Positions 35,913-45,820 of a stretch of 64,000 nt of DNA are shown piece by piece. Position 1 is the stretch's first letter. The number at the start of each line of letters is the position of its first letter. Under the pieces are notes generated by a model. That model worked only from the letters and a program-made list of their open reading frames with translations, was not told where the DNA came from and searched no databases. A program made the translations under genes and the position numbers. Source of the stretch: Candidatus Woesearchaeota archaeon. GTDB taxonomy: Archaea; Nanobdellota; Nanobdellia; Woesearchaeales; DSVV01. The DNA is taken from contig JACPTB010000001.1 of NCBI GenBank assembly GCA_016192995.1, forward strand, positions 1 to 64,000, written 5' to 3'.

Positions 35913-37501
35913 AAATAAACTATAAACTAAACATAAGTATTATATTGATTATACTAATCCTATTAGTCTCACTTCCATTTAATCTTGCCTATTCTGGCGA
36001 ATACTCCAAACAAACTTCAAATTTCAACATAGCAGACTTGCAGGATGTATTCAACAAACTAACTGACGATGGTTATGTAACCAGAAAAACAACGATGATC
36101 ATTCCTTCTTCAGTTTCAGCAGAAATGGATACAGCAATTAATCGGTTTAAAGAAACATTAGTCGAAGAATTTGGCAATGAAATTACTTTTGTTGACCAAA
36201 ACACCGTCAGCTGCAATGATGTCAATTATTTTGCTAAACTCAAAGGAACACCGTTAGTTATTGTTGGTGATCAAACAAATAACAAAGTACTGAAAGAATG
36301 TTATCCTTCCTATTCATTGAAAGATTCAATGTTTGTGAGCAAAAATGTATTTGATAATGACGAATACGCATTGGTTGTCAATACCAATGATCCTGAAATT
36401 GTCTCATTTTATGCAATGTTGATTGGAACGCAGCAATATAAGAATGTTGAAGCAGCAGGAATGACGGTAACAGATAAAATTATCTTAGCAAGTGGTGGAG
36501 TTTTAATTGTCGTTGGAACAATATCTTCTATTACAGGTGTTGGTGCAGTAGTCGGAGTTCCACTTATGTATGCAGGATATGTTTTATCTGGTGTAGGTAC
36601 AGTCAATGAATGTTACGTCAAAAACGAAGGCGGACATAATTGGGGTGGCTGCGCATTTGATGTTGGAACAACAATCACTGCGGCGATCGGTGGTAAATTA
36701 ATCGGAGCATTGATCAAGAATTATGGTGATGATATAGCTAAGTTAGTTGGAAAGAATGTGAATAAGTTAGCTGGGCATGTGAATCCGAAAGCGTTGAGTA
36801 AAGTTGTTGGTTCTGGTGATGAAGCAGTAGCAGTTTCGAAAGAAATATCAGATGGTATTGAAGTATTTGCTAAAAAAGGAATTCCTGCAGAACAAGTATT
36901 AAAACAATTGCCTAAAGAGATGGATGACCTTGCTAAAGTCAGATTTTTTAAGAGTCTTGGGGAGTTTTTAAAGGGTCAGAAAGCTGTGCAATTTGATGAT
37001 TTGGTAACGAAAGGAACTAAGAATAAAGAACAAGTTTTGATCAATTTGGGTAACGATGCAAAAAAAGTTTATGCAGATCCTATAAGTGATCTTCAGGAAG
37101 CAATACAAATGGAACAATTCGTAAAAAGAGGTGGAAGTCTAAAGTATACTGAACAAGCTTTGCAAAAAGCAGCAAATGGAGGAAAACACACAGACTTCGT
37201 TGTAAACTTTGAAGGAAGTTTACATTCAGTAGAAATTAAAAGTTTTCCACAAAAACCTTCAATAAGTGTAGAGGTTGCAGAAAATAACATAAAAAATGTA
37301 TTTTCAGATTATCTCTCTAAAATAAATAATCTCCCTCCTGAAAACTACAAATCACATATCTTGAATATTATTGTTAAATCTCCTGATGAAGCTAATAATA
37401 TTATTCAAGCAGCAAAAAATCTTCAAAGTTCAGATCCAACCAAATGGAAAGATATTCAAGTAATAGTTAATAGTGTAGAAGAATGGGTGATTGGTACATG
37501 A
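35909..37501 (+). CDS. Stand-alone toxin cassette with PD-(D/E)XK-like tip
   Basis: 530 residues from the ATG at 35909 (ATGA overlap with the previous gene). A signal peptide (IILIILILLVSLPFNLAYS) leads into a divergent version of the same pre-toxin domain (DEYALVVNTNDPEIVSFYAM) and a long Gly/Val hydrophobic stretch (LASGGVLIVVGTISSITGVG). The C-terminal tip has D429, E442 and K444 in DFVVNFEGSLHSVEIKSF, typical of restriction-fold nuclease toxins. Nuclease activity is inferred from these residues only. Confidence 0.72.
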   Translation: MKINYKLNISIILIILILLVSLPFNLAYSGEYSKQTSNFNIADLQDVFNKLTDDGYVTRKTTMIIPSSVSAEMDTAINRFKETLVEEFGNEITFVDQNTVSCNDVNYFAKLKGTPLVIVGDQTNNKVLKECYPSYSLKDSMFVSKNVFDNDEYALVVNTNDPEIVSFYAMLIGTQQYKNVEAAGMTVTDKIILASGGVLIVVGTISSITGVGAVVGVPLMYAGYVLSGVGTVNECYVKNEGGHNWGGCAFDVGTTITAAIGGKLIGALIKNYGDDIAKLVGKNVNKLAGHVNPKALSKVVGSGDEAVAVSKEISDGIEVFAKKGIPAEQVLKQLPKEMDDLAKVRFFKSLGEFLKGQKAVQFDDLVTKGTKNKEQVLINLGNDAKKVYADPISDLQEAIQMEQFVKRGGSLKYTEQALQKAANGGKHTDFVVNFEGSLHSVEIKSFPQKPSISVEVAENNIKNVFSDYLSKINNLPPENYKSHILNIIVKSPDEANNIIQAAKNLQSSDPTKWKDIQVIVNSVEEWVIGT

Positions 37502-38226
37502 GTAATTCACTAAATGTAATAATGAAATTAAAATTACTCCGAACAGATGAGATAATATTATCTCTAAACAAATTATTTAAGAATTATCAAGGTTATTTTA
37601 AAGATATCTCTAAAATAGCGTTTCTAAAAAGTGACCAATATTATATGGATGATGCTTCTTTAGTTATATCAAAAGAAGATTTGAGTTCAGTCGATATCTC
37701 AAAAATACCAGTGGATTATAACATTGTGATAGACTGCTTTAAGCAAGGTTCTATCAGAATCAATGTCCAAAATAATTCTACTGTTTTTCGTTTCGGTGTT
37801 GATATAGGTTACTATAACAAAAAAATGCATTTAGAATATATGAACTTTATAAAATCAATTTTAAAATATTTCGATTGTGAATTGTTAGCGATGGGTGAGG
37901 AGTTATACGATTTTGATCCTATTATGACTTTATCAAATATGTATTTAATTGGTGCTAAAAATAGAAAAGAATTATATCTTATTTTACAAAGTAATATCAA
38001 GCAACAATTTAATTTTTGCATCACACAATTAGAACTTTCAAGAGTTTTGAGAAAACTTAATTTACATTTTCAAGATATAAACTCAAAGTTTATCCTGTTG
38101 GACTTAATTGAATTTAAAACTGAACGGTTTAAAATAGATAATAAAATTGTTGAAAAAATTAGACTTAATGATAAATTAATTAAGTTTTTAGGCCAATTAA
38201 AGCATTCAAAAGAAAATGAACAATAA
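37498..38226 (+). CDS. Putative immunity protein 3
   Basis: 242 residues from the ATG at 37498, which overlaps the previous stop (ATGA). No signal peptide, no family recognised, helical and basic C-terminus. Its position after the nuclease-like cassette suggests immunity. Confidence 0.55.
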   Translation: MSNSLNVIMKLKLLRTDEIILSLNKLFKNYQGYFKDISKIAFLKSDQYYMDDASLVISKEDLSSVDISKIPVDYNIVIDCFKQGSIRINVQNNSTVFRFGVDIGYYNKKMHLEYMNFIKSILKYFDCELLAMGEELYDFDPIMTLSNMYLIGAKNRKELYLILQSNIKQQFNFCITQLELSRVLRKLNLHFQDINSKFILLDLIEFKTERFKIDNKIVEKIRLNDKLIKFLGQLKHSKENEQ

Positions 38227-38398
38227 AAAATCACAACTAATAACCTGTATTTTAATGATCTTATTAGTTTCACTTCCAATTAGTTTAGGTTATAACATTG
38301 ATCAAAATACAAAGATTATAGATGAAGAACAATTTATTAAAGAATTAAATTTTAGAAATTTTGAATTAATTAGAAAAGATCTACCACAGGTGAAATAA
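38216..38398 (+). pseudogene. Toxin-cassette stub (signal peptide only)
   Basis: 60 codons: a signal peptide (ILMILLVSLPISLGY) very close to those of the two stand-alone cassettes, then 30 residues and a stop. The pre-toxin and toxin parts are missing. It looks like a deleted cassette whose leader survived; alternatively a small secreted peptide. The overlap with the preceding gene is 11 bp. Confidence 0.55.
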
Positions 38399-38399
38399 A

Positions 38400-39419
38400 A
38401 TGTTTAGAAATCTATTCAAAAAAAGTAACCCGAAAATAATGGAGGATAATAAAGAAAGAACTAACGAAAGAGTGTTGTTGGTAATTGATAATAAGGATTT
38501 AGATTTTATAAAAATTGATATTCCTAAATCATTTCTATCTTCAAAAGAAGGTTTGTTTAAGATAAGCATCTTAGGTCAGCTTACAGATTACAAAAAGAAA
38601 GGAATAAATCTTCGGCAGATAGAATACTCTCTTCTCACTTCTAAAGGAGTGATAGATATACCCGTTGTTTTAACGTTTGGTAGCAAAACATATTTCTTGT
38701 TTTTATACCAAAACAAAGATCAAGATTCAGCTAATGTTTATTATTCGATAAAGACGTTTTTAGAAAAACATGAGATGACTGAATTTGAAGGTAGAAAGAT
38801 AATATGTGCAGCTTTAAGTCAAGGAAGATTACCAACAAGGAAGAAAACCATTAAAGTAGGTCGTGAGATATGTGCTAGTGACCTTAGCAAATTAGAAAAA
38901 TTACCTATCGGTAAAGAATTTGCAATGTGGTGGACTACAAAGAAAAATCAAAAATTTGTTGGTTCGAAAACTCAAAAAGCAATTAGAGAAACTTATAGGG
39001 CTCTTGATGGGATTGAGACATATATCTTCTCCATGTTTTGCAAGCAATTAGGAATGTGCGATAAAAAAACTGCTCGGTTAAGATTACCTAACGAAAGCCT
39101 TACTATCCCTTTGCGAGGTCCAAACAATGAGGAATTTTTATTAAATGTATCTCAAGAAAAGGGATTTAGATTTCAATTTAATACCGAAAAAATATCAGAA
39201 GAATACCGAGATCTGTTTTGGTTATCATTTAGTGAATACGCAAAAGGTTGGAAACAAGGAGCATTGGATCAAAAATTTCCATTGGATGATTATAAAGATC
39301 TCCCAAGACCTTTAAAGTGGTATAGTTTATTAGAGGAAAGCTTTAAACATGAAGATAAAGATAATGGAACTCTGAAAATTGGTCTTGTTATTTTAAACAC
39401 GAAAAATAATAAAGATTAG
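38400..39419 (+). CDS. Unknown cytosolic protein, possible orphan immunity
   Basis: 339 residues, no signal peptide, no family recognised. It has a beta-rich middle (VIDIPVVLTFGSKTYFLFLY) and a basic segment with conserved-looking Trp pairs (FAMWWTT). It begins 1 bp after the toxin stub, where an immunity gene would be expected, so it could be an immunity gene left after its toxin was deleted. Confidence 0.5.
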   Translation: MFRNLFKKSNPKIMEDNKERTNERVLLVIDNKDLDFIKIDIPKSFLSSKEGLFKISILGQLTDYKKKGINLRQIEYSLLTSKGVIDIPVVLTFGSKTYFLFLYQNKDQDSANVYYSIKTFLEKHEMTEFEGRKIICAALSQGRLPTRKKTIKVGREICASDLSKLEKLPIGKEFAMWWTTKKNQKFVGSKTQKAIRETYRALDGIETYIFSMFCKQLGMCDKKTARLRLPNESLTIPLRGPNNEEFLLNVSQEKGFRFQFNTEKISEEYRDLFWLSFSEYAKGWKQGALDQKFPLDDYKDLPRPLKWYSLLEESFKHEDKDNGTLKIGLVILNTKNNKD

Positions 39420-39473
39420 GTTGTTAAAATACTATGGTTCAAATTTCAACTAAAATATATGGGTGAAGAATAA

Positions 39474-39848
39474 ATGAAAAAAATATACTTACTAACTTTA
39501 GTAGCGGTATTATTATTTCTTGCTAGTTGTTCTTCTGATAAAGCAGATACTTGTGTGAATGAAGATAAAGATGTTGAACGAGATTGTTATATTGCATTAG
39601 CTTTAAGTGATTTAAATTCTAATATTTGCGAAAAAATGCCTGAAGAAACAAATGAAATGCAAGGAAATAAGGCTATGTGTTTTACTGTGCTTGCACTTGC
39701 AACTCATGACCAGAATTTTTGCAGACTTGAGGAAGATGATTATTATAGTAGATATTGTAAGCAAACATACGATCGTTTGTTTTCAAGTTCAGAAGGAGAT
39801 AAATTATTGGAGAAATATTATGCAATGATAGAACTTACCAAAAGATAA
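39474..39848 (+). CDS. Small lipoprotein
   Basis: 124 residues with a classic lipobox (LLFLASCSS; Cys at about residue 19), so it should be lipid-anchored outside the membrane. The mature part has six more Cys, probably three disulphides. GGTGAAG provides the ribosome-binding site. Outer-surface protein of unknown role in the toxin operon; may be a surface immunity or receptor component. Confidence 0.7.
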   Translation: MKKIYLLTLVAVLLFLASCSSDKADTCVNEDKDVERDCYIALALSDLNSNICEKMPEETNEMQGNKAMCFTVLALATHDQNFCRLEEDDYYSRYCKQTYDRLFSSSEGDKLLEKYYAMIELTKR

Positions 39849-39876
39849 TTGATAAATACATGGAGCGTTGGAAAAA

Positions 39877-40674
39877 ATGAAACAAAAACAATTAAACAAA
39901 CCAAAACTTGAAGACAAATATCTTAGGGGATTAGGGTATTTTTCAATGGTTTATTGGGGTATAGGTATGTTAATCACCTTAGTGCTTATTCCAGTTTCAA
40001 TAATTGCTAAACTTGATTTCACTAGTCAACTAATGACTATTGGTGCTTTTTTATTATTCACTATAGGTGGTATTTCCAGTTTTTACCTCTTTCAAAATAA
40101 AAAATGGGCAATATTTTCTTTAATAGTTGTCACTTTTGTTAATCTGATACTTAAAGTAAATGACTTCCACTCTGCTGAAAATACTTTTGAGGAACGTGTT
40201 TATGGTATCGGTGCAAAGCTTGCAGGGTTTTATTTTTTATTATTGCTTGTAGGATTGTGGAGGTTTAGTAATCCCGAGCTAATAAAAAGAAATGAACAAA
40301 AAAAACAGGGTTTGTGGATAAAAATAACTTGCGGAGGAATATTTTTATTGCTTATGTCTTTGTTAATAAGCAGTTATTTATATGAATCTGAAGGTGGCCA
40401 TAATAAATTTGCTATGGTAATGTCGTTGTTAATTCTTCCTGTGATGGTTGCGTATTATCTCCTGTTCAAAAATGAATCAAAAAATGAATATTCGTTTAAA
40501 TTATTTGCATACATCGGTATTTTAGGAGTTGCTAATATAGTTGTATCTCTTATGTCTGGGGATGAACCTGAAGGGATTGTTTTTATAAGTATTCCTTTGA
40601 TATTGATATATAGTGGAATCATCTATGGAATTAAACAACTAATAATTAGATTGAAAGGTGAATCACATGAATAA
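39877..40674 (+). CDS. Multi-pass membrane protein
   Basis: 265 residues from the ATG at 39877 with about eight hydrophobic membrane segments and short loops. No family recognised. The bases before its start (GAGCGTTGGAAAAA) repeat the junction before the cassette at 33571, a trace of a shared recombination point. Overlaps the next membrane-protein gene. A membrane immunity protein or an exporter part are both possible. Confidence 0.6.
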   Translation: MKQKQLNKPKLEDKYLRGLGYFSMVYWGIGMLITLVLIPVSIIAKLDFTSQLMTIGAFLLFTIGGISSFYLFQNKKWAIFSLIVVTFVNLILKVNDFHSAENTFEERVYGIGAKLAGFYFLLLLVGLWRFSNPELIKRNEQKKQGLWIKITCGGIFLLLMSLLISSYLYESEGGHNKFAMVMSLLILPVMVAYYLLFKNESKNEYSFKLFAYIGILGVANIVVSLMSGDEPEGIVFISIPLILIYSGIIYGIKQLIIRLKGESHE

Positions 40675-41080
40675 ATCAATATTTGAAAAGCGTGAACCTA
40701 CGCCAGAAGAAAGTGATAAATATATTAAATTATTATGCTATTTTTCGTTTTTTATTTTTGGAATCAGTTTAGTTTTTAGTATTTTAGCTCTCACTATTGA
40801 GGATATAAGATCAGAAATTACTGGTCTTTTTAGTGTTGTTGAACTGATAATAGAGATAATAATAGCGATCATTGGTATTGTTTGCAGTTACTACCTATTA
40901 AAACAAAATAAGAGATGGGCGCTTATTACACTCATTGTTATAGCAGCACTTTCAACAATTGGAGCATTGACTATCTCAATAACTATGGGCGGGCAAATGC
41001 AGATACCTATTACAAAAATGGTATATCTTACCTTAACACTAATGGGTTTAAAATATATCAAAATTAGGAGATCTAAATGA
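40667..41080 (+). CDS. Small membrane protein
   Basis: 137 residues from the ATG at 40667, with four predicted membrane segments (SFFIFGISLVFSILAL and others). It is similar in layout to the second half of the preceding protein (KNKRWALITLI resembles NKKWAIFSLIV), so the two probably arose by duplication. Ends in an ATGA overlap with the next gene. Confidence 0.6.
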   Translation: MNKSIFEKREPTPEESDKYIKLLCYFSFFIFGISLVFSILALTIEDIRSEITGLFSVVELIIEIIIAIIGIVCSYYLLKQNKRWALITLIVIAALSTIGALTISITMGGQMQIPITKMVYLTLTLMGLKYIKIRRSK

Positions 41081-43569
41081 AAATTGATAAATTACTCTTA
41101 GGACTATGTATAACATTTTTCTTACTTATACCTATCTCATTTGCAGTTAATGTTGCCCAGGAAACAACATCAGTTTCCAGAATTGTGGGAAATGCTCCAG
41201 AAGATTTAATCAATCAATTGGACGGCGAGGAATTAAATCTGAATAGAGCAGATTATTATCTGCAGCAGGAAGGAGTTGTAAACAGCAATACTGACAATGT
41301 TGTTAAATCATTAATCACTGAATCAGTTATAGATCCCACATGGAAATTTGATGAAATAGCTACATCATTATTCAAAGCAAATGAGTTATTTGTGCTTGAA
41401 GCAAAAGGAGAGTTAGATGGGAATGAACTTAAAGCAACAGCTGGTGGTGCACTTTTCGGCACCGAACTTACACCAGCTGAAGCTGCATTATGGAAACAAG
41501 ATTTTGCAAAAACAACGCCGGTATTTGTCTTTGACAGTGATTTTGCCGGCTTAAGCATTCCAAACAAAGATTCTTTTGTAACACCCTTGGCAAGATACAG
41601 CACCATTATTGCTCCTACATTCGTACATTCACGCGAATTTGTCAAAGCATTTCTCTGTAATTTAGGCGATAGCAAAACCTTAGGCAATTCATTCAGAGAA
41701 GCACGCAATAAATATTATGAAAATGTTATGATTACAGATAATGAATTGCCAGGATTAACATTAATGTCTTATCATCTTTATGGAAATCCTTTGATTACAA
41801 CAGTAAGTTCAGGATATGATAAGACAAAGCTTGAAAAATATTGTAAAGACTATTTAGGAGAAAAAGAACCTCCTTTAGGAACACAGGATTTTGAAGCAGA
41901 AGAAGCTAATACTATTCAAAACAGTATAACACTACCACTTACATTACAAACTCAGGATAATTTTGATATTATTGAAATTCCAGATGGAGTTCAAACTGAG
42001 AATAATTATGAACTAGTGCTGCCGTATCTTGTCTATCACCATGAACTTCCGAAAAATACTATCCTTACGAATATTACCTATACCTTTTCCAATCCTGAAA
42101 CAGTAACCTTGAATATTCCAGAATATCAACAGGGGTTGTTAGTGAACAGATCATGTTATGAAGAAACATTTTCTGAAACTGCAGCTTTTGAGCAGACGTA
42201 TCAAAAAGATAAACAGCAGATAAATGTGTTTATTCAACCTGTGGAAATGAAAAGCTGCAGTGATGGAATGTTTAGTATCTATAAATCTGTTTCATACACT
42301 ATTAATTATCTTTCTGAACATGAAATGTATATACAAAAAATAGAATATCCTTCAACAATAAAACCAAATACTCAATTTACCATCACACCTCAGTTTGTAT
42401 ATACTGGTACTGAACCAATCATTGGTGAAATTGAGTTATACCAAGAAAATCAATTGATATACCAAGAGGAAATTTCTCAGAATATTCCTCAAACCACAAT
42501 TCCTGTAACATCACCAATGGATGAGGGAATTACACACTATATCTTGAAAGTTATTGATACTAATAACACTACACTGGCAGAATCATTATTTGAAATTGAA
42601 ACAAGATTATTGGATTATACTGTTTCTGTACCTGAAAAAATAACAGACACAGCTACTATAACCATTAATGTCATGCATTATGGAGCAACAGAATTGCCTG
42701 CAAAAGTAAAAGGAACACTTATGAAAGCAGGAATTCCTGAACAAAGCAGTGTTGCAGAAGTTACACTTCAACCAGGATTAAATCAATTATTATTTCCTTA
42801 TACTAATCTAAAACAATCAGACATTTCTTATAATCTTCAGTTTGATATTGGCTATAATAACAAGCGTGAGGTAATCAGTGAAATTCTGCTTGCTAATCAT
42901 AAACCAGTGATTGAAGAAATAAATGATATAACAGTCAAAGTAGGTCAATCAATAAATATTGCACCATCAGTTACTGATGGAGACAATGATCCAATTACAT
43001 TAACCATTGCTGATCCCATTGGTAATGATGGTTTTTGGCAAACAACAGCTAACGATGTAGGCAATTATTCTGTTGTAATTACTGCATCAGATGGCTATGA
43101 GCAAACAACAATGCTTGTTAAAATAACAGTTCTTCAACCTAATAACGCTCCTCAACTTGAAGATGCAGAAAATATTATCGTAACAGCAGGAGAAATTATT
43201 GATCTCATAGTATTTGCAACTGATGCAGATAATGATCAGTTAAATTACAGTATTGATTCAGATAAATTCACTAAAATTGATTATAATTGGTTTAGTTGGA
43301 ATACAAGTAAAGATGATATTGGAACATATGCTGTTGAGTATAGTGTTACTGATGGTTTGGCAACAGTAGTCAAAGAAGTCACTATTACTATAAATGATAC
43401 ACCCTGTTCAACTGACTGTGACCTGAATTTATTAACTACGTTTAGCAATAACAAGCCAACAGCACAATTAAGTGTTAAACCAGGCAGCGAGCAGACAGTT
43501 TATATTAAACTCCCTAAAAACGCCAAAGTAGTCTCAGCAAAAGCAACTGCAACAGGTGGTGGACCATGA
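41077..43569 (+). CDS. Secreted C25-peptidase-like / Ig-repeat protein
   Basis: 830 residues with a signal peptide (LLLGLCITFFLLIPISFA). Residues about 150-250 resemble the C-terminal part of gingipain-like C25 peptidases (TLGNSFREARNKYYENV, then YHLYGNPLI), but no convincing catalytic His-Cys pair is seen. The second half has Ig-like/cadherin-like repeats with VTDGDNDPITLTI and ATDADNDQLNYSI, motifs that often bind calcium. Probably an extracellular adhesin-like protein. Coupled to neighbours on both sides by ATGA overlaps. Confidence 0.65.
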   Translation: MKIDKLLLGLCITFFLLIPISFAVNVAQETTSVSRIVGNAPEDLINQLDGEELNLNRADYYLQQEGVVNSNTDNVVKSLITESVIDPTWKFDEIATSLFKANELFVLEAKGELDGNELKATAGGALFGTELTPAEAALWKQDFAKTTPVFVFDSDFAGLSIPNKDSFVTPLARYSTIIAPTFVHSREFVKAFLCNLGDSKTLGNSFREARNKYYENVMITDNELPGLTLMSYHLYGNPLITTVSSGYDKTKLEKYCKDYLGEKEPPLGTQDFEAEEANTIQNSITLPLTLQTQDNFDIIEIPDGVQTENNYELVLPYLVYHHELPKNTILTNITYTFSNPETVTLNIPEYQQGLLVNRSCYEETFSETAAFEQTYQKDKQQINVFIQPVEMKSCSDGMFSIYKSVSYTINYLSEHEMYIQKIEYPSTIKPNTQFTITPQFVYTGTEPIIGEIELYQENQLIYQEEISQNIPQTTIPVTSPMDEGITHYILKVIDTNNTTLAESLFEIETRLLDYTVSVPEKITDTATITINVMHYGATELPAKVKGTLMKAGIPEQSSVAEVTLQPGLNQLLFPYTNLKQSDISYNLQFDIGYNNKREVISEILLANHKPVIEEINDITVKVGQSINIAPSVTDGDNDPITLTIADPIGNDGFWQTTANDVGNYSVVITASDGYEQTTMLVKITVLQPNNAPQLEDAENIIVTAGEIIDLIVFATDADNDQLNYSIDSDKFTKIDYNWFSWNTSKDDIGTYAVEYSVTDGLATVVKEVTITINDTPCSTDCDLNLLTTFSNNKPTAQLSVKPGSEQTVYIKLPKNAKVVSAKATATGGGP

Positions 43570-45758
43570 AAAAATTCATAGTATTTATTACAATAATTGC
43601 ATTGTTATTTGTTTTAGTTCTTACACCAGAAGTTGCAGCACTTTGTAATCAAGACTTAGATTGTGGTTTAGTTACCATTACTGAATCTTGTAAGGATGGT
43701 GATCTGTATAATTATATCACAACACCAATGTGTCTTGAAGGTGGAACAGAAAACTCTGTATGCGGTGCAATGGTTGCTGAAAATTTAGTTCAAGATTGTA
43801 CATTAGGATGCGTGGATGGAAAATGTATAATCACAACATTAAATCCAGTGCTAAAAATAATTAATGAAATAATCTGGTCATATGGAGGATATTTCACTGG
43901 TCCGCAGCTTATTCCTGATTTTGCTGACCAAATTAATAATGCATTACTTGATTGCACTACTGAAGAATGCTTAATTCCTATAACACTCACGGCAGACTCT
44001 GAAGAAAGTATTACGTTGTCAGATTTGGAAGTATATTATACCCTTCAAGAATTAGTTCCAAAGCAAGAACTCTATCTTCAAGGAATTCCTGACGAAACAG
44101 ACGACGCAGTTTTAACCCTTAAAAATATTCCTCTAGATAAAAAAACGATTATAGATTGGCGTGTTAATGATAACTCAATTGCACTTTTCAACGTACCATT
44201 TGAAGCTAATGCAGGATCAGAAACTTCGACAAAAGATTACTCTTCAAATAATATCAAAGCAACAGTAAAAGGTGCTACTTTTGTTGCAAATGGTGGTTAT
44301 GATGGCTATGGAGCTTATAGTTTCAAGCCAAATACTGCTATTGAAACAAATGTACCTTATGCACAGCCTGAAAAAGGCATTACTATTAGTTCATGGTATA
44401 CAACAGATGATACAGGAGCTCCACGTATGGTTGCTGTAGGTGGTAATAATGGTGGAAGATTTGAATCTTTTGTTGTACTTGGTAAACCAGGATGCAGGGT
44501 TTATGATACTGGTGAAAAATCCATTATTGCAGATCAGCAATTTATTGGTGGATGGCATCATCTTGTTTGTGTTCAAACCTACAACCCTAATAAAACGTAT
44601 TTGTATGTTGATGGTACCCTAAGAAAGACAACTAATGCAGCTTCGGTCTCAGCAGGTGGCTATTGGAAAATAGGAACACCAGGTGGCACACGATCGAGAG
44701 GATTTAATGGAGCAATAGACGAAGTTTCACTCTTCAACAGAGCTTTATCAAGCGAGCAGATTATGGAATTGTATAGCAGTAAAGGTTCAACACTTGCGGC
44801 TCAAGAAACAAACCTTGGCGAAACATGGCATGTTGCAGCAGTCTTTAATGACGGATTGCAGAACACTCAAACCATTGCAACAAACAGCATTGTTATCAAA
44901 GAAGATAAGAATAAAGTAACGCCTGATTTGATCTCAGTTGATGGAACTAATTCAGTCAATAGTGATCTACAGATAATTGATGTTATGCCTGCACCAGTTA
45001 AAAACATTATTGACTGGCGACTGAATAGCAATTCAATCGCATTATTAAACATGCTCTTTGAAAGCAATTACGATGCTGATATCACTGCAAAGGATTATTC
45101 CAGCTTTAGTCATAATAGCGCAGTAAATGGCGCTGTTTTTGATGCAACCGGAGGATTTGATGGATATGGTGCGTATGTTTTTAATGGCAAAAGCTCAATC
45201 ACAACACCCCTCGCTTATACTTCATCAAAAAATATGAGTGTTGGTGGTTGGTATAAAACAAACGATCTTCAAACATCTAAAATGGTAATTATAGGTGGGA
45301 ATAATGGCGGCAGGTTTGAAGTGTATGTGCATGAAGGACATCCTGGTTGTCGAGTTTGGGATACGGGTGAAAAATCAATCTTTACTGACGAAGTTTACGA
45401 CAATCAATGGCATCATGTTGTTTGTGTTCAAACGAATAATCCTGCTAAAACTTTCTTGTATGTTGATGGTATCTTAAAGAAGACCATAGACGCAGCATCA
45501 GTTTCAGCAGGAGGTTATTGGAAAATAGGAGCTAGTGGTTCACGCTTATCAAATTATTTTAAGGGGACTATAGATGAGATATTCCTCTACAATCGAGCAT
45601 TATCTCAGGAGGAAATTAATAAGCTGTTCAAAGGAAACACAACCCTGTTGACACATCAAGAGATACATCAAGGAGAAACATGGAGTGTTGCAGTAACAGC
45701 TAACAATGGGGTAGCTGATCTTGAACCAATATTTACAAATACTTTAACTATTAGTTGA
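43566..45758 (+). CDS. Secreted protein with two LamG domains
   Basis: 730 residues with a signal peptide (FIVFITIIALLFVLVLTPEVA), a small Cys-rich N-domain, then two LamG/concanavalin-like domains (about 190-400 and 480-700). Both contain a GWHHLVCVQT- or QWHHVVCVQT-type strand, YVDG, and end with IDEV.LFNRALS or IDEIFLYNRALS. The same ending occurs in the first gene of the window. Such domains bind glycans, so a host- or prey-surface adhesin is plausible. Last gene of the long overlapping run. Confidence 0.8.
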   Translation: MKKFIVFITIIALLFVLVLTPEVAALCNQDLDCGLVTITESCKDGDLYNYITTPMCLEGGTENSVCGAMVAENLVQDCTLGCVDGKCIITTLNPVLKIINEIIWSYGGYFTGPQLIPDFADQINNALLDCTTEECLIPITLTADSEESITLSDLEVYYTLQELVPKQELYLQGIPDETDDAVLTLKNIPLDKKTIIDWRVNDNSIALFNVPFEANAGSETSTKDYSSNNIKATVKGATFVANGGYDGYGAYSFKPNTAIETNVPYAQPEKGITISSWYTTDDTGAPRMVAVGGNNGGRFESFVVLGKPGCRVYDTGEKSIIADQQFIGGWHHLVCVQTYNPNKTYLYVDGTLRKTTNAASVSAGGYWKIGTPGGTRSRGFNGAIDEVSLFNRALSSEQIMELYSSKGSTLAAQETNLGETWHVAAVFNDGLQNTQTIATNSIVIKEDKNKVTPDLISVDGTNSVNSDLQIIDVMPAPVKNIIDWRLNSNSIALLNMLFESNYDADITAKDYSSFSHNSAVNGAVFDATGGFDGYGAYVFNGKSSITTPLAYTSSKNMSVGGWYKTNDLQTSKMVIIGGNNGGRFEVYVHEGHPGCRVWDTGEKSIFTDEVYDNQWHHVVCVQTNNPAKTFLYVDGILKKTIDAASVSAGGYWKIGASGSRLSNYFKGTIDEIFLYNRALSQEEINKLFKGNTTLLTHQEIHQGETWSVAVTANNGVADLEPIFTNTLTIS

Positions 45759-45820
45759 TATTCATATACGAATATTTTATAACCAAAAATATTATAAACA
45801 AAGCATATCTTCTTAAAGAT

